Assembly: GCF_026540855.1 (NCBI RefSeq)
Contig: NZ_JALNUP010000009.1
Span: 62,001 to 126,000, forward strand
Reading direction: 5' to 3'
Source of the DNA: Sphingomonas sp. GC_Shp_5
Lineage (GTDB): Bacteria; Pseudomonadota; Alphaproteobacteria; Sphingomonadales; Sphingomonadaceae
DNA: 64,000 bases
Shown here piece by piece: positions 36,165 through 45,426 of the stretch; the first letter of the stretch is position 1, and each line of letters begins with the position of its first letter. The position numbers and the translations under genes are program-made. The notes below the pieces were generated by a model. That model was given only the letters and a program-made list of their open reading frames with translations, made no database searches and had not been told where the DNA came from.

Positions 36165-36223
36165 ATTCATGCATCGCTCACGGCACTGACAGAGTTCACC
36201 AGAAGTAGCAGCCGCGTCTTTAG

Positions 36224-36994
36224 TCAGTGTTCCTGTCCCAGACCTGTCGCTGTCCAGTAGATGCCGCCTAGCAGATGATCGAGATAATGCTGGTCACGAT
36301 ACATCTCGACATTGTGGCCCAACGTGGTGACGAAGACGCGGCCATGCTCGTAGCGATGGTACCAGGCTACGGGATGATCGCGCCCCATCGGCTTGGCGAC
36401 CTGGCCCGGCCAGATCTTGGTGGGATCGTAGCTGGTCTCGTCGACGTTGAGCACGGGATTGATCGTCACCCGATAGGGATTGTTGGTGACGTAGAATTCG
36501 TCGCTCCAGATCCAGCGGCTGGGCAAGCCGAAGGTCGCCGGGAAGCCCTTGTCCGCCACCGTCACCACCCCGGTCTGCAGCATCGGGTGGATCACGAACG
36601 AGCGGCCGACGAGCTTCTCGTACCACGGCCAGTTGCCCGGCGGGGTGATCGCGGCGCGATGGACCACGATGGCATTGCCGCCGCCGCGCATATAGGCTTC
36701 GAACTTCGCGCGCTGCGCCGGGTTCAGCTCCTCGCCCGGCGTGTTGAGAAACATTACCGCGGCATATTGGCGCAGGTCGCCATCGAACGCCTCGGTCTTA
36801 TTGGTCCAGGTCAGCTCGAAGGCGTGGAGCTTGGCGAGGTGTTCCAGGCTGTCGCGCGCGACGGGGATGTATTCGTAATGATATTTGTTGGGGATCGCGA
36901 GCACGAGCAGCTTGAACTGGTGGTCGTCGGCGGCGCTGCGCGACGGCTGCACCAGCGCCATAACCGCGATCGTCGCCAGGGCAAGGGGTTTCAC
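36224..36994 (-). CDS. Secreted ThuA-domain protein (glutamine-amidotransferase-like fold)
   Basis: 256 residues from GTG 36994, with CAGGAG ten bases upstream. A signal peptide covers about 1-21 (ALATIAVMALVQPSRSAA). The rest is a ThuA-like domain: FKLLVLAIPNKYHYEYIPVA, YAAVMFLNTPGEELNPAQRA, GGNAIVVHRAAI, WIWSDEFYVTNNPY, PVAWYHRYEHGRVFVTTLGH. ThuA-like proteins act in sugar metabolism (keto-sugar conversion is known for some). It follows the second TBDR gene by 76 bases, so import and periplasmic processing of a carbohydrate is likely. Confidence 0.75.
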   Translation of the reverse strand: MKPLALATIAVMALVQPSRSAADDHQFKLLVLAIPNKYHYEYIPVARDSLEHLAKLHAFELTWTNKTEAFDGDLRQYAAVMFLNTPGEELNPAQRAKFEAYMRGGGNAIVVHRAAITPPGNWPWYEKLVGRSFVIHPMLQTGVVTVADKGFPATFGLPSRWIWSDEFYVTNNPYRVTINPVLNVDETSYDPTKIWPGQVAKPMGRDHPVAWYHRYEHGRVFVTTLGHNVEMYRDQHYLDHLLGGIYWTATGLGQEH

Positions 36995-37070
36995 GTCCGA
37001 CTGTCTCCTGTTGCGGCCTCGGGGCGATGCGTGGCCGGCAGCCGGGCGTTGATCCGCCCGGCGCTGAAAG

Positions 37071-39932
37071 TCACAGCCCGTAGGACAAGCGTAGATAGCC
37101 GAACTGGCCGGGCACGTCATAGGTGGTGGGATCGAAATTGGCGCTGTCGCAGGTGAAGCAGGCCGGCGGATCCTTGTCGAAGACGTTGTTGACGCCGGCG
37201 GTGAGGCGCACCCGATGGTCCAGCCAGCCGGGCGAGACATAGACCTGGACGTCGCCGTAGAAGGTGCTGCCCAGCCGGTTGCCATCGCCCTCGCGCACGC
37301 CGCTGATATAGCGCCCGGTGAACGACGCTCCGGCCGCTGGCGTCGAATAGTCGAGCGTGCCGTTGAGCTTGAACGAGGGATAGGCCTGGTCGGGGCTGCC
37401 GCGCTCGGTACCCTTGCGGTGGATCACGGTGGCGCCGGTCACGTCCGGCGTGACGACGTCATATTTGAACAGGAAGGCGGCGTTGACGTTGAGCCCGACC
37501 GTCCCGGGCCCCACCGGCACCGAGCGGAACACGAAGCTGGTGTCGATCCCCTGGGTCTTAATCCCGTTGAGGTTGAGCAGCCGGCCGCTGATGCCGGCGA
37601 TGGTGCCGCTCGCGGTGCGCTGGATCGCAGCGCAGCTCGCCGGATCGCCATCGAACGCACAGCGGCTCAGCGTGTAATTGGCGGGCACCGAGTCGATCGC
37701 GTTCTGCAGGTCGATGTCGTAGAAATTGACCTCGAGGCTCAGCGCGCTGGCAAAGCCGCGACGCGCCCAGGCAGGGCTGTACACCGCGCCGGCGGTCCAG
37801 GTCCGCGACGTTTCCGGCCGCAGGCTGGTGGAGCCTTGCGAGAACACGCCGAGCTGCCCGCCGGTCGGCTCGGCATAGCTGCCGCTGGCGGGCACGCCGT
37901 TGGCAATGCAGTTGGCGCGCACCGTGGCGTTGCTGGTGAACGACCCGCCCGCCGCGCTGGTGCAGGGATCGTCGATGGTGGCATCGAAGCGCGACAGGCC
38001 GGCATAGAGTTCGCCGATGCTCGGCGCGCGCAGGCTCTCGGCATAGCCGCCGCGCAGCAGCAGGTCGGCCACCGGCTTCCACAGCCCGGTGCCGGTGAAC
38101 GTGGTGTTGCTGCCGAACGTCGAATAGTTGGAATGGCGGACCGCGCCGCCGAGCTCGAGCCGGTTGAAGAACGGCTTGTCGGTGATCAGCGGCACGCGAA
38201 GCTCGCCGTAGAATTCGTCGACGTTGAATGCCCCACGCGCCGGGCTGGTCGGCACGTCGGCGCCGAGCCCGGCGACGATCAGCGGATCGGGATCGTAGCT
38301 CGCGCGCTGGTTGCGATGCTCATAACCGAGCGCGAAGCCGACCGCGCCGCCCGGCAGATCGAACAGATCGCCCGACAGGTTGGCCTGGAAGTCCCACAGC
38401 TCCTGCTGGCTCTTGTCGCGCTCGTCGAAGGTCACATAATCGAGCATCGGCTGCGTCACCGAGCCGGCGCCGCCGAAGATGTTGAACGGCACGCAGCCAC
38501 CGGTGCATTGCGCGACCGGGCCCAGCGCGCGCGCCAGATTGGCGGCGTTGACGTTGCCGGTGAACAGTTGGTGCGCATCGTTGAGGCCGTAGACGCCGTT
38601 CACGTCCCAATACCATTTGCTGCTGCCGACGTTGAACGAACCGTCGAGCGTGCCGGTGACCGAAAAGGTATCCACCTGCTGCGAGAAGGTGCGCTGTCCG
38701 GCCTCGACGAAGCGGCGGCGGATCGTGGAATAATTGGCGGGGGTGCCGTCCGCGCCCGATGACAAGGTCACCCCGAACGGATTGTACGGGTTGGTCGCAT
38801 CCACCGAGATCGTGTCGAGCAGATTGCCGTTGCCGCCGTCGGGCCCGATGAACAACGGCAGGAACGCGGCCAGCGTGGTCGAATTGCGACGGTTATAAAC
38901 CGTCTTGACCCGCAGGTTCACGTCATGGCCGAGGTCCTGCTTGAACGACAGCCAGCCGCCGTAGCGCTCCGACGGCGTCAGCAGATAATTATAGGGCGCG
39001 AAGTTGAACGAGTCCGCGGTCGAGCTGTAGGGCTTGAAGTCGGTCGGGTAGACGGCATTGCGTCCGATCACCGGCGCGATCAGCGTCAGGCTCTGGCCTA
39101 GCACGTCGTAGCGACCGTTCGGCGTCGCACTCGAGCAGCCGCCCGCGGCGCAGCTGTCAGCCCCCGGGGTGGGAAATTGCGAGATCGACCGATCCGCCGT
39201 GCGGACCGACTGCTGCTTGGTATAATAGCCGCCGAACACCACCGAAGTGCCGGTGGTTGGCGACTGGACGCCATAATCGAGCGTTAGATTGTAGGTCTCG
39301 CCATCGCCCTGCCGATAGGTGCCAAACTGTCCCGAGGCCTTGAGCCCGTCCTGGCTCTGCTTGGTGATGATGTTGACCACGCCGGCGACGGCGTCGGATC
39401 CGTACAGCGGCGACGCGCCGGATTGCAGCACTTCGACGCGGCTGATCATGTTGATCGGGATCGAGTTGAGATCGACCGAGGCAGGGATGCCGCCCGCCGC
39501 GGAACCGTTGACGTAGCGAAGCCCGTCGACGAGCACGAGCGTTCGCTTGGCGCCGAGATAGCGCAGATCGATCTCGGCCGAACCCGAGCTGACCCCGGTG
39601 CCGTCCGGCGGACCGCCGATGTTGCCGGCGTTGTTGACCTTGGTGTTGAGCCCCCCGGCGGCGCTCGGCAGCCGCTGGAGCACGTCGGCGACCGAGGTGA
39701 GACCGGTCTGCGCGATGGCGGCTTCGTCGACGGTGATCACCGGCGACGGCTGGTCGGCCGGATCGCGACGGATGCGCGATCCGGTCACGACGATGTCTGC
39801 CGCGCCGGTCGCGGCGGCCGGGGTCGTCGCGGTGTCGGTGATCTGGGCTGCGGCTGGCGCCGCGAGGGCAACGGCGAGTGCCGAGGAGGCGACGCCGATG
39901 AGTATAGAGCGTGTCGATACGCGCATGATCAT
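37071..39932 (-). CDS. TonB-dependent outer-membrane receptor (ThuA-linked)
   Basis: About 953 residues. Start candidates are ATG 39932 and ATG 39926; only a G-rich stretch lies upstream, so the choice is uncertain. The signal peptide ends near ALAAPAAAQ. Next are DIVVTGSRIRRDPADQPSPV and a plug (GLTSVADVLQRLPSAAGG, LVLVDGLRYVNGSA, VEVLQSGASPLYGSDAVAGV), then a large barrel ending GYLRLSYGL. This is the RIRR-type receptor class common in sphingomonads. It is co-directional with the ThuA gene. Its substrate is probably a glycan, by context. Confidence 0.85.
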   Translation of the reverse strand: MIMRVSTRSILIGVASSALAVALAAPAAAQITDTATTPAAATGAADIVVTGSRIRRDPADQPSPVITVDEAAIAQTGLTSVADVLQRLPSAAGGLNTKVNNAGNIGGPPDGTGVSSGSAEIDLRYLGAKRTLVLVDGLRYVNGSAAGGIPASVDLNSIPINMISRVEVLQSGASPLYGSDAVAGVVNIITKQSQDGLKASGQFGTYRQGDGETYNLTLDYGVQSPTTGTSVVFGGYYTKQQSVRTADRSISQFPTPGADSCAAGGCSSATPNGRYDVLGQSLTLIAPVIGRNAVYPTDFKPYSSTADSFNFAPYNYLLTPSERYGGWLSFKQDLGHDVNLRVKTVYNRRNSTTLAAFLPLFIGPDGGNGNLLDTISVDATNPYNPFGVTLSSGADGTPANYSTIRRRFVEAGQRTFSQQVDTFSVTGTLDGSFNVGSSKWYWDVNGVYGLNDAHQLFTGNVNAANLARALGPVAQCTGGCVPFNIFGGAGSVTQPMLDYVTFDERDKSQQELWDFQANLSGDLFDLPGGAVGFALGYEHRNQRASYDPDPLIVAGLGADVPTSPARGAFNVDEFYGELRVPLITDKPFFNRLELGGAVRHSNYSTFGSNTTFTGTGLWKPVADLLLRGGYAESLRAPSIGELYAGLSRFDATIDDPCTSAAGGSFTSNATVRANCIANGVPASGSYAEPTGGQLGVFSQGSTSLRPETSRTWTAGAVYSPAWARRGFASALSLEVNFYDIDLQNAIDSVPANYTLSRCAFDGDPASCAAIQRTASGTIAGISGRLLNLNGIKTQGIDTSFVFRSVPVGPGTVGLNVNAAFLFKYDVVTPDVTGATVIHRKGTERGSPDQAYPSFKLNGTLDYSTPAAGASFTGRYISGVREGDGNRLGSTFYGDVQVYVSPGWLDHRVRLTAGVNNVFDKDPPACFTCDSANFDPTTYDVPGQFGYLRLSYGL

Positions 39933-39995
39933 TACCCCCGTCATGGGCGACAACGTTCATCGCTGACCGCCGTGACTGCAGGATGCGCAACATCT

Positions 39996-40020
39996 GTAAC
40001 GTTTCAAGACGGATTGTTAC
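39996..40020. promoter_or_regulatory. Paired GTAAC/GTTAC half-sites upstream of second TBDR gene
   Basis: GTAAC (39996-40000) and GTTAC (40016-40020) form an inverted repeat with a 15-base spacer, about 65-95 bases upstream of the TBDR start and close to the 3' end of the neighbouring kinase gene. The same spacing is seen upstream of the other TBDR gene. A shared regulator is possible; the evidence is weak. Confidence 0.3.
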
Positions 40021-40079
40021 CAGGTCGCAACATTGATGGTGCGCTGTGGTTTTTCTGCCATAGCGCGGACCAGTAGCGG

Positions 40080-42461
40080 TTACCGGCCGGTCGCCCCCGC
40101 AACGACGTCGCTGCCCGTAATCATACGGCGGATGCGGGTCGCCAGTGCCTCCATCGCGAATGGCTTGGTCACCATCTCCATGCCATGCTCGAGAAAGCCG
40201 GCGGCCAGCGCGGCATTCTCGGCATAGCCGGTCATGAATAACACTTTCAGCCCAGGCCGCAGCTGTCGCGCCGCATCGGCGACCTGGCGGCCATTGAGCC
40301 CGGGCAAGCCGATGTCGGTGATCAGCAGATCGATCCGCCGGCGCGACTGGAGCACCTCGAGCCCCTTGAGGCCATCCACCGCCTCGAGCGCGGTATAGCC
40401 CAGTTCCTCGAGCACATCGACGATCAGCCCGCGGACCACCGTCTCGTCCTCCACCACCAGCACCACCTCGCCATCATGGGCTTGATGGGCGGCACTCACC
40501 TGCGGCAGCGCCTCCTCCTCCGCCGCCGCACCATGGTGACGCGGCAGGTAAAGCTTGAAGGTCGTCCCTTCGCCGATCTCGCTGTAGATCCTGGCATAGC
40601 CTTCGGACTGTTGCGCAAAGCCGTAGATCATCGACAGCCCCAGCCCCGTCCCCTGCCCGATCGGCTTGGTGGTAAAAAAGGGCTCGAACGCCTTGGCGAT
40701 GGTGTCGGCGGACATGCCGGTGCCGGTGTCGGTGACGCAGATGCACACATATTGCCCCGGCTCCACCCCGCGCTGCTGCGCCGCATAGGCGCTGTCGAGG
40801 TGGGCGTTGCAGGTCTCGATGATCAGCTTGCCACCATCCGGCATCGCGTCCCGGGCGTTGATCACCAGGTTGAGCACCGCACTTTCCAGCTGATTGGCGT
40901 CGCAGCGGGTGACCCACAGCCCGCCCGCGAGCACCAGTTCCAGCTCAATCCGCTCGCCGATCGTGCGGCGCATCAGATCCTCCATCGAGGCGAGCAGCAT
41001 GTTCGCGCGCACCGGTCGCGGGTCGAGCGGCTGGCGCCGCGAGAAGGCGAGCAGGCGATGGGTCAGCGCCGCCGCGCGCTGCGCCGCGGTCGAGGCGCCG
41101 GTGATGAACCGTTCGAGCTCGGCCGTCCGCCCCTGGACGATACGGCGCTGGACGATCTCGAGGCTGCCGGTGATCCCCTGCAGCAAGTTGTTGAAATCAT
41201 GGGCAATGCCGCCGGTCAACTGGCCGACCGCCTCCATCTTCTGCGACTGGCGCAGCGCCGCCTCGGCCTCTGCCAGCGCGGCTGCTGTCGCCACTTCTGC
41301 GGTGACGTCGCGACCGAAACCGTAGAAGCTGCCGTTCTCGGGCACGGTGGACCAGGAGACCACTCGCGTCTCGCCGGTCTTGGTCCGCAAGGTGGTGCGA
41401 TAGTCCGGCAGAGATTCGCCAGCCTGCAGCAGCCGCACCCTGGTGGCGAAGGCGCCGTCGTCGTCGACGATGAAGTCGGCGCTGCGGCGCCCCACCGTCT
41501 CCTCGCGGCTCCAGCCGAGCGTCGCGCTCCAGGAGGGATTGACGTCGACGATGGTGCCGCGCCGGTCGGTCACTACCTTGAGCACCGGCGACAGCGACCA
41601 GATCCGCTCGCGGTCCCCCGCCAGCCGCCGCTCGTCGGTGATGTCGCGCCCCACCGCGTGGATCCGCCCCTCATCCGGCCCGGCGGTCCATGCGAGCAGC
41701 CGGTAATTTCCCTGATTGGTGCGATAGCGGTTCTCAAACGCCAGCGTGGTGACACCATGGCTGAGCTTGTCGACCTCGGCAGCCGTGCTGGCGAGATCGT
41801 CGGGATGGAGGAAATCGACCAGCAGGTGCCCGACCATCTCGTCTTCCGACCAGCCCAGCATCCGCGTCGCCGAGGGGTTCACCGCAGTGATCATGCCCTC
41901 AAAGGTGCATACCAGCAGCAGATCCTGCGACATCGCCCACAATCGGTTGCGATCATCCTGCAACTGTCGGCTGGCGAGCACCTTCTCGGTGGTCTCGATC
42001 ACGATCGCGACCACCCCGATCGGCGTGCCATGCTCGTCGAACGCCGGTGAATATTCGAGGTCGGTCCACAGCAGCCGCGGCGTGCCGTCGCGTGTCAGGG
42101 TGAGTTCCTGATCCTTGTAGCTCAGCGTTCCGCCCTCGCGGAACACCTTTTGCATGACATGGGCGTTGAAGTCGGCGACCTCGTGCCAGCCTTCCAGCAC
42201 ATTGGTGCCGAGCAGCGCCGGGTGGCGCCCCCCGGCGAACCCGCGATAGGCGTCATTGTAGATCATCACGCCGCGCTCACCCCACAAGGTGACGATCGGC
42301 ACCGGCGAGCGGAGCATGAAGGCGAGCGCGGTCTTCATCGCCGCCGACCAGCCTTCGATCGGTCCCAGGCTGGTGCTGCTCCAGTCGAAGCGCGCGATCA
42401 GCTCGCCCAGTTCGCCTCCGCCATGAAGGAAGGCGCGATCCTGGTCTCGCTCGATCCCCAT
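40080..42461 (-). CDS. Soluble hybrid histidine kinase with three PAS domains and C-terminal receiver
   Basis: 793 residues from ATG 42461, the first Met of the recognisable domain; only a weak GGAG lies upstream. No membrane segment is seen. PAS-like domains are at about 20-165, 170-280 and 290-395. HisKA has H421 in GGIAHDFNNLL, the class with an HDFNN phospho-motif. HATPase covers about 505-640 (LNLVINARDAM, DTGTGMS, GTGLGLSMIYGF). The receiver has D716 (LLITDIGLPGLNG). Similar kinases respond to light, redox or energy signals. No partner regulator is adjacent. Confidence 0.85.
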   Translation of the reverse strand: MGIERDQDRAFLHGGGELGELIARFDWSSTSLGPIEGWSAAMKTALAFMLRSPVPIVTLWGERGVMIYNDAYRGFAGGRHPALLGTNVLEGWHEVADFNAHVMQKVFREGGTLSYKDQELTLTRDGTPRLLWTDLEYSPAFDEHGTPIGVVAIVIETTEKVLASRQLQDDRNRLWAMSQDLLLVCTFEGMITAVNPSATRMLGWSEDEMVGHLLVDFLHPDDLASTAAEVDKLSHGVTTLAFENRYRTNQGNYRLLAWTAGPDEGRIHAVGRDITDERRLAGDRERIWSLSPVLKVVTDRRGTIVDVNPSWSATLGWSREETVGRRSADFIVDDDGAFATRVRLLQAGESLPDYRTTLRTKTGETRVVSWSTVPENGSFYGFGRDVTAEVATAAALAEAEAALRQSQKMEAVGQLTGGIAHDFNNLLQGITGSLEIVQRRIVQGRTAELERFITGASTAAQRAAALTHRLLAFSRRQPLDPRPVRANMLLASMEDLMRRTIGERIELELVLAGGLWVTRCDANQLESAVLNLVINARDAMPDGGKLIIETCNAHLDSAYAAQQRGVEPGQYVCICVTDTGTGMSADTIAKAFEPFFTTKPIGQGTGLGLSMIYGFAQQSEGYARIYSEIGEGTTFKLYLPRHHGAAAEEEALPQVSAAHQAHDGEVVLVVEDETVVRGLIVDVLEELGYTALEAVDGLKGLEVLQSRRRIDLLITDIGLPGLNGRQVADAARQLRPGLKVLFMTGYAENAALAAGFLEHGMEMVTKPFAMEALATRIRRMITGSDVVAGATGR

Positions 42462-42537
42462 AGTGCAGCCCGCTCCGTCATCTATACCTGTGATTGCGAC
42501 GGGCTTTAACGCGTGTTTGCGATCAGCGGGAGGCCCC

Positions 42538-43116
42538 TCATGATCGGGCGAACGGCAACACCCCGGCGCGCGCGAGATCGTGATCGACGACATGGCCGGT
42601 CAGCCGCAGGAACAGGCGCTGCGCCTGCTGCCACGAACCCAGGCTCGATGCCCGGTCCCGCTCGCGACGGCACGACACGATCCGGCTGCCCCATGAGGCG
42701 ATCGCGCGGTCGGCAGCCGCGGCGTCGTCGCGAGGGTGGATCACCAACGACGGGAACGGCAGCCGGCTGCCCGGCGACGCGAACAGCTTTGCCGGATCCG
42801 CCGCCACCGCCGCGCCGGGAAAGAAGATCGCGCCGCCGATCCGCGCGACATCGTGAGCCGGCGACAACCGCGCCCACCAGGCCGCGGCCGCGCAGCCGAT
42901 GCCATCGACCACCAGCAGGATCGACCGATCCGCCCGGTGCACCACCTGGTCGAGCCGGGCGGCCCAGGCGCGGCGCTCGGCGCTGCTGCGGATGTCGGCG
43001 GCGATCATCACCTCGCTGGCGCCGGGCCAGCCGAACAGCGCCTGCCACGGCGGCAGCGCGTCGGCGTCGCTGATGGTCACGATCGCGAAACGGTCGGGAT
43101 TGGCTGCGAGCGGCAT
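42538..43116 (-). CDS. RBBP9/YdeN-like alpha/beta-hydrolase fold protein without the usual nucleophile
   Basis: 192 residues from ATG 43116, six bases after GAGGAG. The fold pattern matches short RBBP9-type serine hydrolases (FAIVTISDADALPPWQALFG, WAARLDQVVHRADRSILLVV, LPFPSLVIHPRDDAAA). Where the family has a GHSxG nucleophile elbow, this protein reads VVDGIGCAAAAWWA, so the Ser is absent. It may be a catalytically dead homologue or use another residue. It is divergent from the serine acetyltransferase gene. Confidence 0.55.
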   Translation of the reverse strand: MPLAANPDRFAIVTISDADALPPWQALFGWPGASEVMIAADIRSSAERRAWAARLDQVVHRADRSILLVVDGIGCAAAAWWARLSPAHDVARIGGAIFFPGAAVAADPAKLFASPGSRLPFPSLVIHPRDDAAAADRAIASWGSRIVSCRRERDRASSLGSWQQAQRLFLRLTGHVVDHDLARAGVLPFARS

Positions 43117-43286
43117 CCTGGTCTCCTCGTCCGTCCGCCGCGACCTCAACGGCCGGACCGCGCGACGTCACCGCATAGTGGTCAAGCGCAGCGGCTTGCG
43201 CCTGACAGACAATCTTCGCCGCCGCGGAAGTTTTCTTAATTCCCATCGGTGCGGAGGAATTTCATCATTGCCGCCAGGAGGTGGAG

Positions 43287-44261
43287 ATGATCCACAACGA
43301 CAACAGCCTCTTTACCGGGCCCGGCAGCTCATCGCTGATCGCCGACGCTGCGGACGGGCTGCGCGCCGCACGCCAGGCTTGGCGCGAACGCCAGCCGGGC
43401 GGCCGCACCGCCAGGAGCTTCCCCGCCCGCGAGGCGCTTGAGCGCGTGGTCGAGACGCTCGCCGCCGCCATGTACCCCCGCCGCCTCGGCCGCTTCCGCG
43501 GCAGCGATGCGGACGAGGAAGCCTATGTCGTCGCCAAGCTGCTCGCCGCGACCGGCGAGCTGGAGCGCGAGATCGCGGCCGAGCTCGGCTATTGGGAGGA
43601 AGAGGCGGCGGGCCGCGCCTTCGACGCCGGCCAGGCCGGCACCATCGTGCGCATCTTCGCCCAGGGGCTCGGCACCATCCGCCGCCAGATCGATGGCGAT
43701 GTCGAGGCCGCGTTCCTGGGTGATCCCGCCGCCGGCAGCCTCGACGAGATCCTGGTCTCCTATCCGGGCGCGATCGCCAGCGTGCATCATCGCATCGCCC
43801 ATGCGCTGCACGGCCTCGGCGCCCCCATCGTCGCGCGGATGATCTCCGAACTCGCCAATGAGCGCACCGGCATCGATATTCATCCCGGCGCGACCATCGG
43901 CAGCCATTTCTTCATCGATCACGGCACCGGCGTGGTGATCGGCGAGACCGCGATCGTCGGCGACCGGGTCCGGCTCTACCAGCACGTCACGCTCGGCGCG
44001 CGCAGCCCGCTCGGCGCCGCCCATCCCGGCCCGCGCGATCGCTACGCGCGTCACCCGATCGTCGAGGACGATGTCGTCATCTATGCCGGTGCGACGATCC
44101 TCGGCCGGGTGACGATCGGGGCCGGCGCGACCATCGGCGGCAATGTCTGGCTGCTCAGCGACGTGCCGCGCGGTGGCGTGGTGGTCCAGCCCGAAGCGGT
44201 CCTGCTGGCGCCGACGGTGGGCGAAGAGTTGCGCGACTCGCTCGTCGCGGCCGCAGCCTGA
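43287..44261 (+). CDS. cysE: Serine O-acetyltransferase (EpsC/CysE type)
   Basis: 324 residues from ATG 43287, five bases after AGGAGG; a GTG at 43281 overlaps that site. The N-terminal half is a helical domain (LERVVETLAAAMYPRR). The C-terminal half is a left-handed hexapeptide beta-helix with the CysE signature: IDIHPGATIGSHFFIDHGTG, VVIGETAIVGDRVRLYQHVT and VIYAGATILGRVTIGAGATI. It makes O-acetylserine from serine and acetyl-CoA for cysteine synthesis. A longer helical domain than E. coli CysE puts it in the EpsC-like group. An amidotransferase-like gene overlaps its stop. Confidence 0.8.
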   Translation: MIHNDNSLFTGPGSSSLIADAADGLRAARQAWRERQPGGRTARSFPAREALERVVETLAAAMYPRRLGRFRGSDADEEAYVVAKLLAATGELEREIAAELGYWEEEAAGRAFDAGQAGTIVRIFAQGLGTIRRQIDGDVEAAFLGDPAAGSLDEILVSYPGAIASVHHRIAHALHGLGAPIVARMISELANERTGIDIHPGATIGSHFFIDHGTGVVIGETAIVGDRVRLYQHVTLGARSPLGAAHPGPRDRYARHPIVEDDVVIYAGATILGRVTIGAGATIGGNVWLLSDVPRGGVVVQPEAVLLAPTVGEELRDSLVAAAA

Positions 44262-45121
44262 TGGCGACGCGCGCGCGGCCGGTGATCGGCGTCCTGTGCT
44301 GCAACGAAGTGGCGGAGCGCCCGGTCCAGGCGGTCGCCAGCCGCTTCGTGGCGCCGCTGGCGCGCTGGGCGGATGCCGCGGTGCTGCTGGTGCCCGCGCT
44401 CCCCGACACCACCGATGTCGCAACGCTGGTGACGGTGCTCGACGGCCTGTTGCTGACCGGCTCGCGATCGCATGTCGCGCCGCATCGCTACGATGGCGCG
44501 CCGCTACCCGCAGGGCAGCTGCAGGACGAGGATCGCGACGAGGTCGCGCTCGCGCTCGCCGGCGCGATGATCGAGGCGGGTAAGCCGGTGTTCGGCATCT
44601 GCCGCGGCTTGCAAGAGATCAACGTACTGTTCGGCGGCACTCTGGCACCGGCGGCGGATGCGGCGCATCACCACCGCGGCCACTGGGGCGGTGATTATGA
44701 CGCGCTGTTTGGCCATGGCCATGAGGTGGAGCTTGCCGCGCGCGGCCGGCTCGCCGATGCCACCGGGGTTCGCCGCCTGCGCGTCAACTCCGTCCACCAG
44801 CAGGGCATCGACCGGCTCGGCGGCGGCCTGACCGTCGAGGCGCTGGCCTCGCACGACGGGCTGGTCGAGGCGGTGTCGGCGCGCCCGTGCGGGGCCGATG
44901 TGCTGGCGGTGCAATGGCACCCCGAATGGGATGCGGCCTTCACCCCAGCCAGCCAGGCGTTCTTTTCCCTGATCGGTGCCGGCCTGCGCGGCGGCACCGC
45001 AAGCTTTCACCACGGAGGACTTAATGAAGACATCGATCCTGCTCGCGACGCTCGCCGCCGCCACCCTGAGCCTGTCGGCCTGTGCCAAGCACGACGAGGC
45101 GACCAACGCCGCGGCCACTGA
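44261..45121 (+). CDS. Class I glutamine amidotransferase-like (PuuD/peptidase C26) protein
   Basis: 286 residues, ATG sharing one base with the cysE stop. Catalytic residues of gamma-glutamyl-GABA hydrolases are present: C114 (GICRGLQEINVLFGG), H220 and E222 (VQWHPEWD). It would hydrolyse a gamma-glutamyl amide. The recognisable domain ends near residue 247 (FFSLIGAGLRGG); the last about 30 residues are basic and unlike the family, and overlap the next gene by 98 bases. Pairing with cysE might link it to glutathione or cysteine chemistry, which is inference. Confidence 0.75.
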   Translation: MATRARPVIGVLCCNEVAERPVQAVASRFVAPLARWADAAVLLVPALPDTTDVATLVTVLDGLLLTGSRSHVAPHRYDGAPLPAGQLQDEDRDEVALALAGAMIEAGKPVFGICRGLQEINVLFGGTLAPAADAAHHHRGHWGGDYDALFGHGHEVELAARGRLADATGVRRLRVNSVHQQGIDRLGGGLTVEALASHDGLVEAVSARPCGADVLAVQWHPEWDAAFTPASQAFFSLIGAGLRGGTASFHHGGLNEDIDPARDARRRHPEPVGLCQARRGDQRRGH

Positions 45122-45266
45122 CACGGTAACGCTCAACGACGAGAGCGATGCCGGCCTCGACAATTCTGCGACGCTCGAGTCACCCGCGCTCGGCAACGAC
45201 ATCGCGCCGCTCGACAACGCCAGCACCGACGACACCGTCACCGCAGCGCCTGGCAACGGCGGCTGA
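45024..45266 (+). CDS. Small lipoprotein
   Basis: 80 residues, ATG with GGAGG upstream. The signal peptide ends in a lipobox (LSLSAC, lipid-modified Cys20). The mature part is short, acidic and rich in Asn, Asp and Thr (TVTLNDESDAGLDNSATLES), with no known domain. It overlaps the upstream amidotransferase-like frame by 98 bases in another frame. The strong start signal and lipobox make this frame the more credible in the overlap. Confidence 0.65.
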   Translation: MKTSILLATLAAATLSLSACAKHDEATNAAATDTVTLNDESDAGLDNSATLESPALGNDIAPLDNASTDDTVTAAPGNGG

Positions 45267-45426
45267 CGCCGACGCGTCGATCTTTACCCGAACACGCCAG
45301 GTAAGCTCCCTAGGCGTAGACTGGCGGCTCGACATTGCTGGTGTCGGGCCGTCCCTTTGCATGGACGGCAGCGGTACCCGCGGTGCATCTTGCCACCGGG
45401 TCGCCTTCGCCGACATAGAAGGCCGC

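Noticed and set aside
42506..43246. 246-codon minus-strand frame over the RBBP9-like gene
   Set aside because: It is an alternate frame of the same strand region. The 42538-43116 frame has a good ribosome-binding site and an alpha/beta pattern, while this one is Arg/Gly-rich.
45148..45426. Longer N-terminus for the dienelactone hydrolase
   Set aside because: The extension overlaps the lipoprotein gene in another frame and is Ser/Arg/Pro-rich; the family domain begins at MIIHADAF (45427).
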